Positions 23,901-35,643 of a stretch of DNA of 64,000 nt are shown piece after piece. The notes under the pieces are model-generated. The model saw only the letters and a program-made list of their open reading frames with translations, searched no databases and was not told the DNA's origin. Every line of letters starts with the position of its first letter. Positions within the stretch are counted from its first letter, which is position 1. The DNA comes from Hypericum androsaemum. Lineage: Eukaryota; Streptophyta; Magnoliopsida; Malpighiales; Hypericaceae. Both the position numbers and the translations under genes were made by a program. The stretch spans positions 10,970,221 through 11,034,220 of the forward strand of contig OZ023181.1 in the NCBI GenBank assembly GCA_963995505.1, written 5' to 3'.

Positions 23901-26900
23901 AGAAAGGGCAAGATAAGGCAAGGAAAAGGCAAAATAAGGAAATGAAAGGCGAGATAAGTGAAGAAAAGGTAAGATAAGGCAAGAAAAGGCAAGAAAAAGC
24001 ATGATAAGGAAAGAAAAGGAAAGAAAAGGCAAGAAATGGCAATGAAAATGCAAGATAAGGAAAGAAAAGGCAAGATAAGGCAAAAAAAGATAAGAAAATG
24101 CAAGAAATGGCTAGGAAAAGGAAAGATAAGGAAAGAAAAACCAAGATAATGCAAGATAAGGCAAGAAAAGGAAAAATAAGTAAAGAAAATAAAAGATAAG
24201 GCAAGAAAGAGCAAGAAATGGAAAGGAAAAGGCAAAAAAAGGCAAGGAAAAGGCAAGATATGGAAAGAAAAGGCAAGATAAGGATAAAAAGGTAAGATAA
24301 GGCAAGAAAAAGCAAGAAAAAGAAATAAAAGGCAAGGAAAAGACAAGATAAGGCAAGAAAAAGCAAGATAAGGAAGCAAAAGTCAAGAGAAGGCAAGATT
24401 AGTTAAGAAAAGGCAAGATAAGGAAAGAAAAGGCAAAAAAAGGCAAGATAAGGCAAGAAAATGCAAGAATAGACAAGGAAAAGGCAAGGAAAAAGCAAGA
24501 TGGGGTAAGAAAAGGCAAGATAAGGCAAGATAAGGAAGCAAAAGGCAAGATAAGGAAAAATAAGGCAAGAAAAGGTAAGAAAATGCAAGTTAAGAAAAGA
24601 AAAGGAAAGAAAAGGTAAGAAATGGCAAGGAAAAGGCAAGATAAGGAAGAAAAGGCAAGAAAAGAAAAGAAAAATGCAGGAAAAGGCAAGAAAAGGCAAG
24701 GAAAAAGAAAGAAAAGGCAAGATAAGGCAAGAAAAGATAAGATAAGGCAATAAAAGATAAGAAAAGACTAGAAAAGGCAAGAAAAAGGCAAGATATGCAA
24801 AGAAAAGGCAAGATAAGGTTAGAAAAGGCAAAAAAAGACAAGAAAAATGCAGGAAAAGGCAAGAAAATGCAATGAAAAAGAAAGATAAGGAAAGAAAAGG
24901 CAAGATAAGGGAAGAAAAGATAAGATAAGGCAAGATAAGGCAAGAAAAGATAATAAAAGACTTGAAAAGGCAAGGAAAAGGTAAGATATGGAAAGAAAAG
25001 GCAAGAGAAGGATAGAAATGGCAGGAAAAGGAAATAAAAGGCAACAAAAAGGCAAGATAGGGCAAGAAAAGGCAAGATAAAATAAGAAAAGACGAGAAAA
25101 GGCAAAAAAAGGAAAGAAAAGGCAAGGAAAAAGCATGATATGGCAAGAAAAGGAAAGAAAAGGCAATGTAAGGCAATAATAAGAAAGAAAATGCAAGATT
25201 AGAAAGTAAAAGGCAAGAAATGGCAAGAAATGGCATGGAAAAGGCAAGATAAGGGAAGATAAGGAAAGAAAAGACAATAAAAAGGCAAGAAAAGCTAAGG
25301 AAAAAGCAAGATAAGGCAATAAAAGGCAAGATAAAGCAAGAGATGGTAAGAAAAGGCTAGGAAAAGGTAAAATAAGGATAGAAAAGGCAAGATAAGGCAA
25401 GAAATAGCAAGAAATAGCATGAAAAGGAAAGAAAAGGAAAGAAAAGGAAATGTAAGTAAATGCAAGATATGGAAAGAAATTGGAAGAAAAGGAAAGAAAA
25501 GGCAAGGAAAAAGGAAGATAGGGCAAGAAAAGGCAATGTAAAGCAAGAAAAGGCAAGATAAGGAACCAAAAGGCAAGATAAGGCGTGAAAAGGCAAGATG
25601 AGGCAAGAAAATGCAAGATAAGAAAAGAAAATGCAAGAAATGGCAAAGAAAAGGCAAGATAAGGCAAGAAAAGAAAAGAAAAGGCAAAGAAATAGTAAGA
25701 TAAGGAAAGAAAAGGCAAGATAAGGCAAGAAAAGGCAAAACTTGGCAAGACAAGGGAAAAAAAGGCAAGAAAAGGCAAGATAAAGCAAGAAATGGCAAGA
25801 AAATGCAAAATAAGGATAGAAAAGGAAAGAAATGGCAAGATAAGAAAAGATAAGTCAAGATAAGACAAGAAAAGGTAAGAAAAGGAAAGAAAAGGCAAGA
25901 AAAGGCAAGATAGGGCATGAAAAGGCAAGAAAGGGCAAGATAAAGCAAGAAAAGGTTGGAAAAGGCAAGATATAGAAAGAAAAAGGAAGAAAAGGCATGA
26001 TAAGGCAAGAAAAGGTAAGATAAGACAAGATAAGGTTAGAAAAGGGAAAAAAGGAAAGAAAAGGCAAGGAAAAAGCATAATAGGGCAAGAAAAGGAAAGA
26101 AAAAGGCAATGTAAGGCAAGAAAGGGAAAGATAAGGAAGCAAAAAGGCAAGAAAAGGCAAGATAAGTCAAGAAAATGCAATATAAGAAAAAAAAGGCAAG
26201 AATACGCAAAAAATGGCGAGGGAAAGGTAAGAAAAGACAAGAAACAGAAAAAAGCCAAAGAAAAAGCAAGATAAGGCAAGACAAGGCAAAAAATGGGAAG
26301 TAAAGGCAAGATAAAGCAAGAAATGGCAACCAAAGGCAAGGAAAAGGCAAAATAAGGATAGAAAAGGCAAGATAACGCAAGATAAGGCAAGAAAAGGCAA
26401 GAAATAGCCAAAAAAGTTAAGAAAAGGAAAGATAAGGCAAGAAAATATAAGAATAGAGAAGGAAAAGGCCAGGAAAAAGCAAGATGGGGCAAGAAAAGGC
26501 AAGATAAGATAAGACAAGGAAGCAAAAGGCAAGATAAGGAAAAATAAGGCAAGAAAATGCAAGAAAAGGCAATAAATGGCAAGCAAAAGGCAAGATAAGG
26601 AAGAAAAGGCAAGAAAAGGCAAGAAAAATGCAGGAAAAGGCAAGAAAAGGCAAGAAAAAAGAAAGATAAGGCAAGAAAGGGCAAGAAATGGAAAGGAAAA
26701 GGCTAAAAAGGCAAGAAAAGGCAAGAAAAGGCTAACAAAGGCAAGGAAAAGATGAGATAAGGATAGAAAAGGCAAGATAAAGCAAGATAAGGTAAGAAAA
26801 AGCAAGAAAAAGAAATAAAAGGCAAGGAAAAGGCAAGATAAGGCAAGAAAAGGCAAGATAAGGAAGCAAAAGGCAAGAGAAGGCAAGATTAGGAAAGAAA

Positions 26901-29089
26901 AGGCAAGATAAGGAAAGAAAAGGCATGGAAAAGGTAAGATAAGGAAAGAAAAGGCAAGTTAAGGAAAGAAAATGCAAGAATAGACAAGGAAAAGGCAAGG
27001 AAAAAGCAAGATGGGGTAAGAAAAGACAAGGTAAGGCAAGAAAAGGCAAGATAAGGAAGCAAAAGGCAAGATAAGGAAAAATAAGGCAAGAAAAGGTAAG
27101 AAAATGTATGTTAAGAAAAGAAAAGGAAAGAAAGGCAAGAAATTGTAAGGAAAAGGCAAGATAAGGAAGAAAAGGCAAGAAAAGACAAGAAAAATGTAGG
27201 AAAAGGCAAGAAAAGGTAAGGAAAAAGAAAGATAAGGAAAGAAAAGGCAAGATAAGGCAAGAAAAGATAAGATAAGGAAAGAAAAGATAAGAAAAGAGTA
27301 GAAAAGGCAAGGAAAAGGTAAGATATGAAAAGAAAAGGCAAGATAAGGATAGAAAAGGCAAGAAAAGGAAATAAATGGCAACAAAAAGGCAAGATAGGGG
27401 AAGAAAATGAAGATATGGCAAGAAAAGGCAAGATAAGGCAAGAAAAGACAAGAAAAGGAAAGAAAAGGCAAGGAAAAAGCAAGATAGGGCAAGAAAAATT
27501 AAGATATGGCAAGAAAAGGCAAGAAAAGGCAAGGAAAAAGCAAGATAGGGTAAGAAAAGGCAAGATAAAGCAAGAAAAGGCTAGAAAAGGCAAGGAAAAG
27601 GCAAGATAGAGAAAGAAAAAGGAAGAAAAGGCATGAAAAGGCAAAAAAGGTAAGATAAGGCAATATAAGGTTAGAAAAGGCAAAAAAGGAAAGAAAAGGC
27701 AATGTAAGGCAAGAAAATGCAAGATAAGAAAATAAAAGGCAAGAAAAGGCAAGAAATGGCCAGGAAAAGGCAAGATAAGGGAAGAAAAGGCAAGATAAGG
27801 GAAGAAAATGAATGAAAAGACTAGAAAAAGGCAATAAAAGCTAAGGAAAAAGCAAGATAAGACAAGACAAGGCAAAAAATGGGAAGACAAGGCAAGATAA
27901 AGCAAGAAATGCAAGAAAAGGCAAGGAAAAGGCAAGAAAAGGATAGATAAGGCAAGAAAAAGCTAGAATTAGCATGAAAAGGAAAGAAAAGGAAAGAAAA
28001 GGAAATGTAAGGAAATGCAAGATATGGAAAGAAAAGGGAAGAAAAGGAAAGAAAAGGCAAGGAAAAAGCAAGATAGGGCAAGAAAAGGCAATGTAAGGCA
28101 AGAAAAGGCAAGATAAGGAACCAAAAGGTCAGATAAGGCGTGAAAAGGCAAGATGAGGCAAGAAAATGCAAGAAAATGCAAGATAAGAAAAGAAAAGGAA
28201 AGAAATGGCAAAGAAAAGGCAAGAAAAGACAAGAAAAGGCAAGAAAGGGCAAAGAAATAGTAAGATAAGGAATGAAAAGGCAAGAAAAGGGAAAATTTGG
28301 CAAGATAAGGCAAAAAAAGGCAAGAAAAGGCAAGATAAAGTAAGAAATGGCAAGAAAATGCTAAATAAGGATAGAAAAGGCAAGAAATGGCAAGATAAGA
28401 AAAGAGAAGTCAAGATAAGACAAGAAAAGGCAAGAAAAGGAAAGAAAAGGCAAGAAAAGGCAAAAAAAGGCAAGATAGGGCTTGAAAAGGCAAGAAAGGG
28501 CAAGATAAAGCAAGAAAAGGTTAGAAAAGGCAAGGAAAAGGCAAGATATAGAAAGAAAAAGGAAGAAAAGGTATGATAAGGCGAGAAAAGGTAAGATAAG
28601 GCAAGATAAAGTTAGAAAAGGTAAAAAAGGAAAGAAAAGGCAAGGAAAAAAATGGGAAGAAAAGGCAAGATAAGGAAAGACAAGGCAAAAAATGGGAAGA
28701 AAAGGCAAGATAAAGTAAGAAATGGCAAGAAAAGGCAAGGAAAAGGAAAAATAAGGATAGAAAAGGCAAGATAAGGCAAGAAAAGGCAAGAAATAGCCAT
28801 AAAAGGAAAGAAAAGGAATGATAAGGCAAGAGAATGCAAGAATAGACAAGGAAAAGGCAAGGAAAAAGCAACATGGGGCAAGAAAAGGCAAGATAAGATA
28901 AGACAAGGAAGCAAAAGGCAAGATAAGGAAAAATAAGGCAAGAAAATGGAAGAAAAGGTGAGAAAAGGCAAGAAATGGCAAGCAAAAGGCAAGATAAGGA
29001 AGAAAAGGCAAGAAAAGACAAGAAAAATGCATGAAAAGGCTAGAAAAGGCAAGGAAAAAGAAAGAAAAGGGTAGAAAAAGCAAGGAAAG

Positions 29090-29990
29090 GCAAGTTATGG
29101 AAAGGCAAGGCAAGAAATGTCAAGAAAAGATAATAAAAGGCAAGAAAAGGGAATATAAGGCAAGAAAAGGCGAAAAGGGCAGGATAAGGAAAGGAAAAGG
29201 CAAGATAAGGAAAGAAAACGTATGATAAGGCAAGAAAAGGCAAGATAAGGAAAGAAAATGCCAGATAATGTGATAAAAGGTAAGATAATGAAAGAAAAGG
29301 AAAGATAAGGCAAGATAAGCCAAGACCATGCCAAAAAAGATAAGAAAAGGTAAGATAAGGAAAGAAAAGCCAAGATAAGGGAAAAAAGCTAAGAAAATGC
29401 AAGAAAAGGAAAGAAAATGCAAGATAAGGAAAGATAAGGCAAGAAATGATAAGAAAAGGCAAGATAAGATAAGAAAAGGAAAAAGAAGACAAGATAAGGT
29501 AAGAAAAGGCAAGAAAAGGCTAGAAAAGGCAAGTAAAGGCAAGTTATGGAAAGAAAAGGCAAGAAATGTCAAGAAAAGACAATAAGAGGCAAGAAAAGGG
29601 AAGATAAGGCAAAAAAGGCAAGATAAGGAAAGGAAAAGTCAAGATAAGGAAAGAAAAGGCATGATAAGGCAAGAAAAGGCAAGATAAGGAAAGAAAAGGT
29701 AAGATAATGCAATAAAAGGCAAGAAACGTAAGGAAAATGTAAGATAATGAAAGAAAAGGAAAGATAAGCCAAGATAAGCCAAGACCATGCCAAAAAAGAT
29801 AAGAAAAGGTAAGATAAGGAAAGAAAAGCCAAGATAAGGAAAAAAAAGCAAAGAAAATGCAAGAAAAGGAAAGATAAGGCAAGAAAAAACAAGAAAGGGC
29901 AAGATAAGGAAAGAAAAGGCAAGATAAGGCAAGAAAAGGCACAAAAAGGCAAGAAAAGTCAAGAAAAGGCTAGCTAGGGCAAGAAAAGGA
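29090..29990 (+). repeat. Tandem duplication of about 450 bp at a pattern change
   Basis: GGCAAGTTATGGAAAG occurs at about 29,090 and 29,539, and the rare motif GACCATGCCAAAAAAG at 29,324 and 29,783, spacings of 449 and 459 bp. A further relative with the same two markers lies inside each 4,258-bp unit (33,063 and 33,423 in the first). Just upstream the variant strings typical of block 3 stop, so this is where the satellite subtype changes. Confidence 0.7.
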
Positions 29991-31385
29991 AAGATAAGGC
30001 AAGAAAAAGGCAAGCAAAAGGCAAGATAAGGCAAGAAAAGGCAAGATAAGGTAAGAAAAAGAAAGATAATGCAGGAAAAGGCATGATAAGGTAAGAAAAG
30101 GCAAGGACAAGGCAAATAAGAAAAGAAAAGGTAAGATAACGCAAGAAAAGGCAAGAAAAAGGCAAGAAAATGATAAAATATACAAGAAAAAGGTAATAAA
30201 AGGCAAGGAAAAGGCAAGAAAAGGCAAGGAAAAGGCAAGATAAGCAAAGAAAAGGCAAGGAAAAGGCAAGAGAAGACAAGATAAGGTTAGAAAAGGAAAG
30301 AAAAGACAATAAAAGGTAAGAAAAGGGAAGCTAAGGCAAGAAAAGGCAAGATAAGGCAAGAAAAGGCAAAAAAGGCAAGAAAAGTCATGAAAAAGCATGA
30401 TAAGGCAAGAAAAGGCAAGGAAAAGGCAAGATAAGGAAAGAAAAAGCATAATAAGGCAAGAAAAGGCATGATAAGGAAAGAAAAGGCAAGATAATACAAG
30501 AAAAGGCAAGAAACGTAGGGAAATGGTAAGATAATTAAAGAAAAGGAAAGATAAGGCAAGATAAGGCAAAACAAGGCCAAAAAAGATTAGAAAAGGCAAT
30601 ATAAGGAAAAAAAATGCAAGTTTAGAAAGGAAATGGCAAGAAAAGGCCAAAAAAATGGAGGAAAATGCAAGAAAAGGCAAGGAAAAGGCAAGATGAGGAA
30701 AGAGAAGGCAAGATAAGGTAAGAGAAGATAAGATAAGGCAAGAAAAGTCAAGAAAAGGCTAGAAAAGGCAAGGAAAAGGCAAGATATGGAAAGAAAAGGC
30801 AAGAAAAGGTAAGAAAATAAAATAAAAGGCAAGAAAAGAAAAGCTAAGGCAGGATACGGTTAGAAAAGTCAAGAAAAGGCAAGATAACACAAGAAAATGC
30901 AAGATAAGAAAATAAAAGGCAAGAAATGGCATGGAAAAGGCAAGATAAGGAAAGAAAAGGGAAGATAAGGGAAGAAAAGGCAAGAAAAGATAAGAAAATG
31001 CAAGAAATGGCAAGGAAAGGCAAGAAAAAGCAAGATAAGGAAAGAAACGGCAAGATTATGCACAAAAAAATGCAAGGAAAACGTAAGATAATGAAAGAAA
31101 TGGCAAGATATGGTAAGATAAGGCAAGACAAGGCCAAAGAAGGCAAGAAAAGGAAAGAAAAGGCAAGATATGGAAAGAAAAGCCAAGAAAAGGCAAGCAG
31201 AGGAAAGAAAAGGCAAAAAATGCAAGATAAGGAAAGAAAAGGCAAGAAAAGAAAAGAAATGGAAAAGAAAAGGACAAGAAAAAGGCAAGAAAAGGTAAGA
31301 AAAGGAAAGGAAAAGGAAAAGATAAGGCAAGATATGGCAAGAAAAGGCAAGAAATGGCTGGGAAAAGGCAAGGAAAAGATAAGAT
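29990..31385 (+). repeat. Block 4: diverged relatives of the 4,258-bp unit
   Basis: This stretch resembles parts of the following higher-order repeat but is not in register with it. GTCATGAAAAAGC at 30,384 matches 33,177. The stretch with GGCAAGCAGAGGAAAG near 31,194 resembles GGCAAGCAGCGGAAAG near 34,864. These look like older, partly scrambled segments of the same subtype from which the later unit was amplified. The near-exact register begins at about 31,386. Confidence 0.6.
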
Positions 31386-34300
31386 AAGGCATAAAAAGGC
31401 AAGGAAAATGAAAGATAAGGAAAGAAAAGGCAACATAGGGCAAGAAATGGCACAAAAAGATAAGATAAGGCAAGGAAAATGCAAGAAAAGGCAAGCCAAG
31501 GCAAGATAAGGCAAGCAAAAGGCAAGATAAGGCAAGCAAAAGGCAATATAAGGAAAGATAAGGCAAGAAAAGGCAAGCAAAAGGCAAGATAAGGAAAGAA
31601 AAGGCATGATAAGGCCAGAAAAGGCAAGGAAAAGACAAGATAAGGAAAGAAAAGGCAAGATAACTCAAGAAAAGGCTAGAATAGAGAAGGAAATGGCAAG
31701 ATATGGAAAGAAAATGCAAGATAACACAAGAAAAGGCAAAAAAGAAAAGAAAAGGCAAGAAAAGGCAAGAAAAAAGGAAGATAGTGCAAGAAAAGGCAAG
31801 GTAAGGAAAGAAATGGCAAGATAAGAAAGCAAAAGGCAAGATAAGGGAAGATAACGCAAGACAAGGCAAGAAAATGAAAGAAAAGGCAAGATAAGGAAAG
31901 AAAAGCTAAGAAAAGGCAAGAAAATGCAAGATAAGGAAAGAAAAGGCAAGAAAAAGTAAAGAAAAGGGAAGAAAAGGCAAGGAAAAGGCAAGATAAGGCA
32001 AGAAAAGGCAGGAAAAAGGCAAGATAAGGAAAGATATGGCATGAAAAGGCAACATAAGAGAAGAAAAGGCAAGAAAAGGCAAGGAAAAGATAAGATAAGG
32101 CATGAAAAGGCAAGGAAAAGGAAAGATAAGGAAAGAAAAGGCAAGATAAGGAATGAAAAAGAATGATAAGGCAAGAAAAAGAAAAATAAGGCAATATAAG
32201 GGAAGGAAAAGGCAAGATAAGGAAAGAAAAGGCATGATAAGGAAAAAAATGGCAATGAAAAGGTAAGATATGGAAAGAAAAGGCAAGATAAGGCCAGATA
32301 AGGCAAGAAAAGGCAAGATAAGGCAAAAAAGGCAAGAGCGGAAAGAAAAGGCAAGAAAATGCAAGAAAAAGCACGATAAGGCAAGAAAAGGCAAGATAAG
32401 GAAATAAAAGGCAAATAAGATATCGAAAGGAAAGATAAGGGACGATAAGGCGAGATAAGGAAAGAAAAGGAAAGAAAATGCAAGTTAAGGAAAGAAAAGG
32501 CACGAACAGGCAAGAAATTGCATGGAAAAGGCAAGAGAAGGAAAGAAAAGGCAAGAAACGGCAAGAAATGATAAGAAATGGCAAGATAAGGAAAGAAAAG
32601 GCACGAACATGCAAGAAATGGCATGGAAAAGGCAAGAGAAGGAAAGAAAAGGTAAGAAATGGCAAGAAAAGACAAGAAAAGGCAAGGAAAAGGTAAGATA
32701 AGGAAAGAAATGGAAAGATAAGGCAAGAAAAGGCAAGGAAAATGCAGGAAAAGGCAAGAAAAAGGCAAGATAAGGAAAAGAAAGGAAAGATAACACAAGA
32801 AAAGGCAAGGAAAAGGCAAGAAAAGGCTAGAATAGATAAGGACAATGTAAGATATGGAAAGAAAAGGCAAGATAAGGCAAGATAATGCAAATAAAGGCAA
32901 GAAAAGGAAAGAAAGGGCAAGAAAAGGCAAGGAAAAAGCAAGATAGGGCAAGAAAAGGCAATTTAAGACAAGAGAAGGCAAGATAATACTTGAAAAGGAA
33001 AGAGAAGACAAGATAAGGTAAGAAAAGGCAAGAAAAGGCTAGAAAAAGCGAGGAAAAGGCAAGTTATGGAAAGAAAAGGCAAGAAATGTCAAGAAATGTC
33101 AAGAAAAGACAATAGAAGGCAAGAAAAGGGAAGATAATGCCAGATAAGGCAAGAAAAGGCAAAAAAGGCAAGAAAAGTCATGAAAAAGCAAGATAAGGCA
33201 AGAAAAGGAAAGGAAAAGGTCAGATAATGCAAGAAAAGGAAAGATAATGCAAGAAAAGGCAAAATAAGAAAAGAAAAGGCATGATAAGGCAAGAAAAGGC
33301 ATGATAAGGAAAGAAAAGGCAAAAAAAGGAAAGAAAAGGCAAGATAATGCAAGAAAAGGCAAGAAACGTAAGGAAAAGGTAAGATAATGAAAGAAAAGGA
33401 AAGATAAGCCAAGATAAAGCAAGACCATGCCAAAAAAGATAAGAAAAGGCAAGATAAGGAAAGAAAAGGCAAGATAAGGAAAAAAAAGCAAAGAAAATGC
33501 AAGAAAAGGAAAGAAAAGGCAAGAAAAGACAAGAAAAGGCAAGATAAGGAAAGAAAAGGCAAGATATGGCAAGAAAAGGCAAAAAAAGGCAAGATATGGC
33601 ATGAAAAGGCAAGGAAAAGGAAAGATAAGGAAAGAAACGGCAAGATAAGGCAAGAAAAGGCACAAAAAGCTAATGCAAGATAAGGCAAGCAAAAGGCAAT
33701 ATAAGGAAAGATAAGGCAAGAAAAGGCAAGGAAAAAGCAAGATAAGGATAGAAAAAGCATGATAAGGTGAGAAAAGGCAAGATAAGAAAAGAAAAGGCAA
33801 GATAACTCAAGAAAAGGCTAGAATAGACAAGGAAAAGACAAGATATAGAAAGAAAAGACAAGACAACACAAAAAAAGGCAAAAAAGGAAAGAACACGCAA
33901 GAAAAGGCAAGGAAAAAGGAAGATACGGCAAGATAAGGCAAGACAAGGCAAGAAAATGCAAGAAAAGGAAAGAAAAGGGAAGATAAGGGAAGAAAAGCTA
34001 AGAAAAGGCAAGAAAATGCAAGATAAGGAAAGAAAAGGCAAGAAAAAGGCAAGAAAAAGGAAGAAAAGGCAAGGAAAAGGCAAGAAAAGGCAAGAAATAG
34101 TAGGGAAAAGGCAAGTAAAAGATAAGATAAGGAAAGAAAAGGGAAGAAAAGGCAAAAAAAGGCACAAAAAGGCAAGATAAGGCAAGAAAAGGGCAAGAGA
34201 AGGCAAGGAAAAGTCAAGGAAAAAGGCAAGCAAAGGCAAGATAATGCAAGCAAAAGGCAAGATAAGGAAAGATAAGGCAAGAAAAGGCAAGATAAGGCAA

Positions 34301-35643
34301 GAAAAAGAATGATAAGGCAAGATAAGGGAAGGAAAAGGCAAAATAAGGAAAGAAAAGGCATGATAAGGCAAAAAAAGGTAAGGAAAAGGAAAGATAAGGA
34401 AAGAAAAGGCAAGATAATGTAAGAAAAGGCAAGGAAAAGGAAAGAAAAGGCTAGAATAGATAAGGAAAAGGCAAGATATGGAAAGAAAAGGCAAGATAAG
34501 GCAAGCAAAGGCAAGATAAGGCAAGAACGGAAAGAAAAGGCTAGGAAAAAGCAAGATAGGGCAAGATAAGGCAAGAAAAGGCAAGAAAAAGCAAGATAAG
34601 GAAAGAAAAGGCAAGGAAAAGTCAAGATAAGGAAAGAAAAGGCATGATAATGCACGTAAAGGCAAGAAAAAGGCAAGATAAGGAAAGAAAAGGCAAGGAA
34701 AAGGCAAGATAAGGAAAAGAAATGGCATGATAAGGCAAGTAAAGGCAAGATAAGGAAAGAAAAGGCAAGGAAAATATAAGATAATGAAAGAAAAGGCAAG
34801 AAAAGGCCAAAAAAGAAAAAAAAAGGAAAGAGAAGGCAAGATAAGGAAAGAGAAACCAAAAAAAGGCAAGCAGCGGAAAGAAATGGCAATAAAATGCAAG
34901 AAAAGACAAGAAAAGGCAAGAAATGGCAAGGAAAAGGCAAGATAATGAAAGAAAAGGCAAGAGAAAGAGAAGGCAAGAAAAGGCAAGGAAAAGGCAAGAA
35001 AAGGAAAAAGGCAAGGAAAAGGAATGAAAAGGAAAGGTAAGGAAAAAAAAGCCAAGAAAAGGCAAGAAAAGGAACGAAATGGCAAGATAAGGAAAGAAAA
35101 GGCAAGGAAAATTTACGAAAAAGGCAAGTAAAGACGATAAAAGGCAAGAGAAGGCAAGAGTAGGAAAGATAATGCAAGAAAAGGTAAGGACAAAGCTAGA
35201 AAAGGCAAGGAAAATGCAAGATACGGAAAGAAAAGGCAAGATAAGGAAAGAAAAGGCATGATATGGCAAGAAAAGGCAAGGAAAAGGAAAGATAAGGAAA
35301 CAAAAGGCAAGATAAAGAAAGAAAAGGCAAGAAAGGCAAGGAAAAGTTAAAATAAGGAAAGAAAATGCAAGACAAGGCAAGAAAAGGCAAGAAAAAGCTA
35401 GATAAGGCAAGACAAGGAAAGAAAATGCATGATAAGGCAAGAAAAGGCAAGAAAAAGGCAAGATAAGGAAAGAAAAGGAAAGATAACGCAAGAAACCCAA
35501 GGAAAAGGAAGATAAGGAAAGAAAAGGCAAGATAAGGCAAGAAAATGTTAGATAATGCAAGACAAGGCAGGAAAAGGCAAGGAAAATGCAAAATAAGGCA
35601 AGAAAAGGCAAGAAAATGCAAATAAGGCAAGAAAAGGTAAGAA
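31386..35643 (+). repeat. Higher-order repeat unit, copy 1
   Basis: First 4,258-bp unit. Against copies 2 and 3 it carries no private base among the four differences found, so at those sites it shows the majority state. The left edge is set where the sequence upstream of GGCATAAAAAGGC stops matching the equivalent place before copy 2. Confidence 0.93.

Larger units (their letters stand above)
16390..29090 (+). repeat. Block 3: mosaic satellite with ~0.9-2.6 kb recurrences
   Basis: The same 10-bp monomer continues. Recurring variant strings mark related segments: AAAAAATGGGAAGAAAAGG (about 17,361, 19,674, 20,615, 26,287, 27,872, 28,687 and a shorter form near 28,650) and TAGAAAGAAAAAGGAAG (about 19,348, 20,276, 22,674, 25,974, 27,608, 28,549). 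Segments near 24.4 kb match segments near 26.9-27.1 kb at about 2,490 to 2,521 bp. Spacing is irregular, so no single clean unit explains this block. No gene or transposon was seen in it. Confidence 0.7.

Noticed and set aside
22086..24083. 665-codon minus-strand open frame resembling a multi-pass membrane protein
   Set aside because: Its product is a degenerate FLPFLAFSCL decapeptide repeat, the other minus frames give the same kind of product, and there is no domain, coding signal or flanking gene structure. It is a by-product of the monomer.
28205..28576. Plus-strand open frames rich in Lys, Arg, Glu and Gln, like a charged coiled coil
   Set aside because: These read the purine strand of the same monomer between TAA triplets created by GATAAG. 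Their length is set by local lack of T variants, not by a gene.
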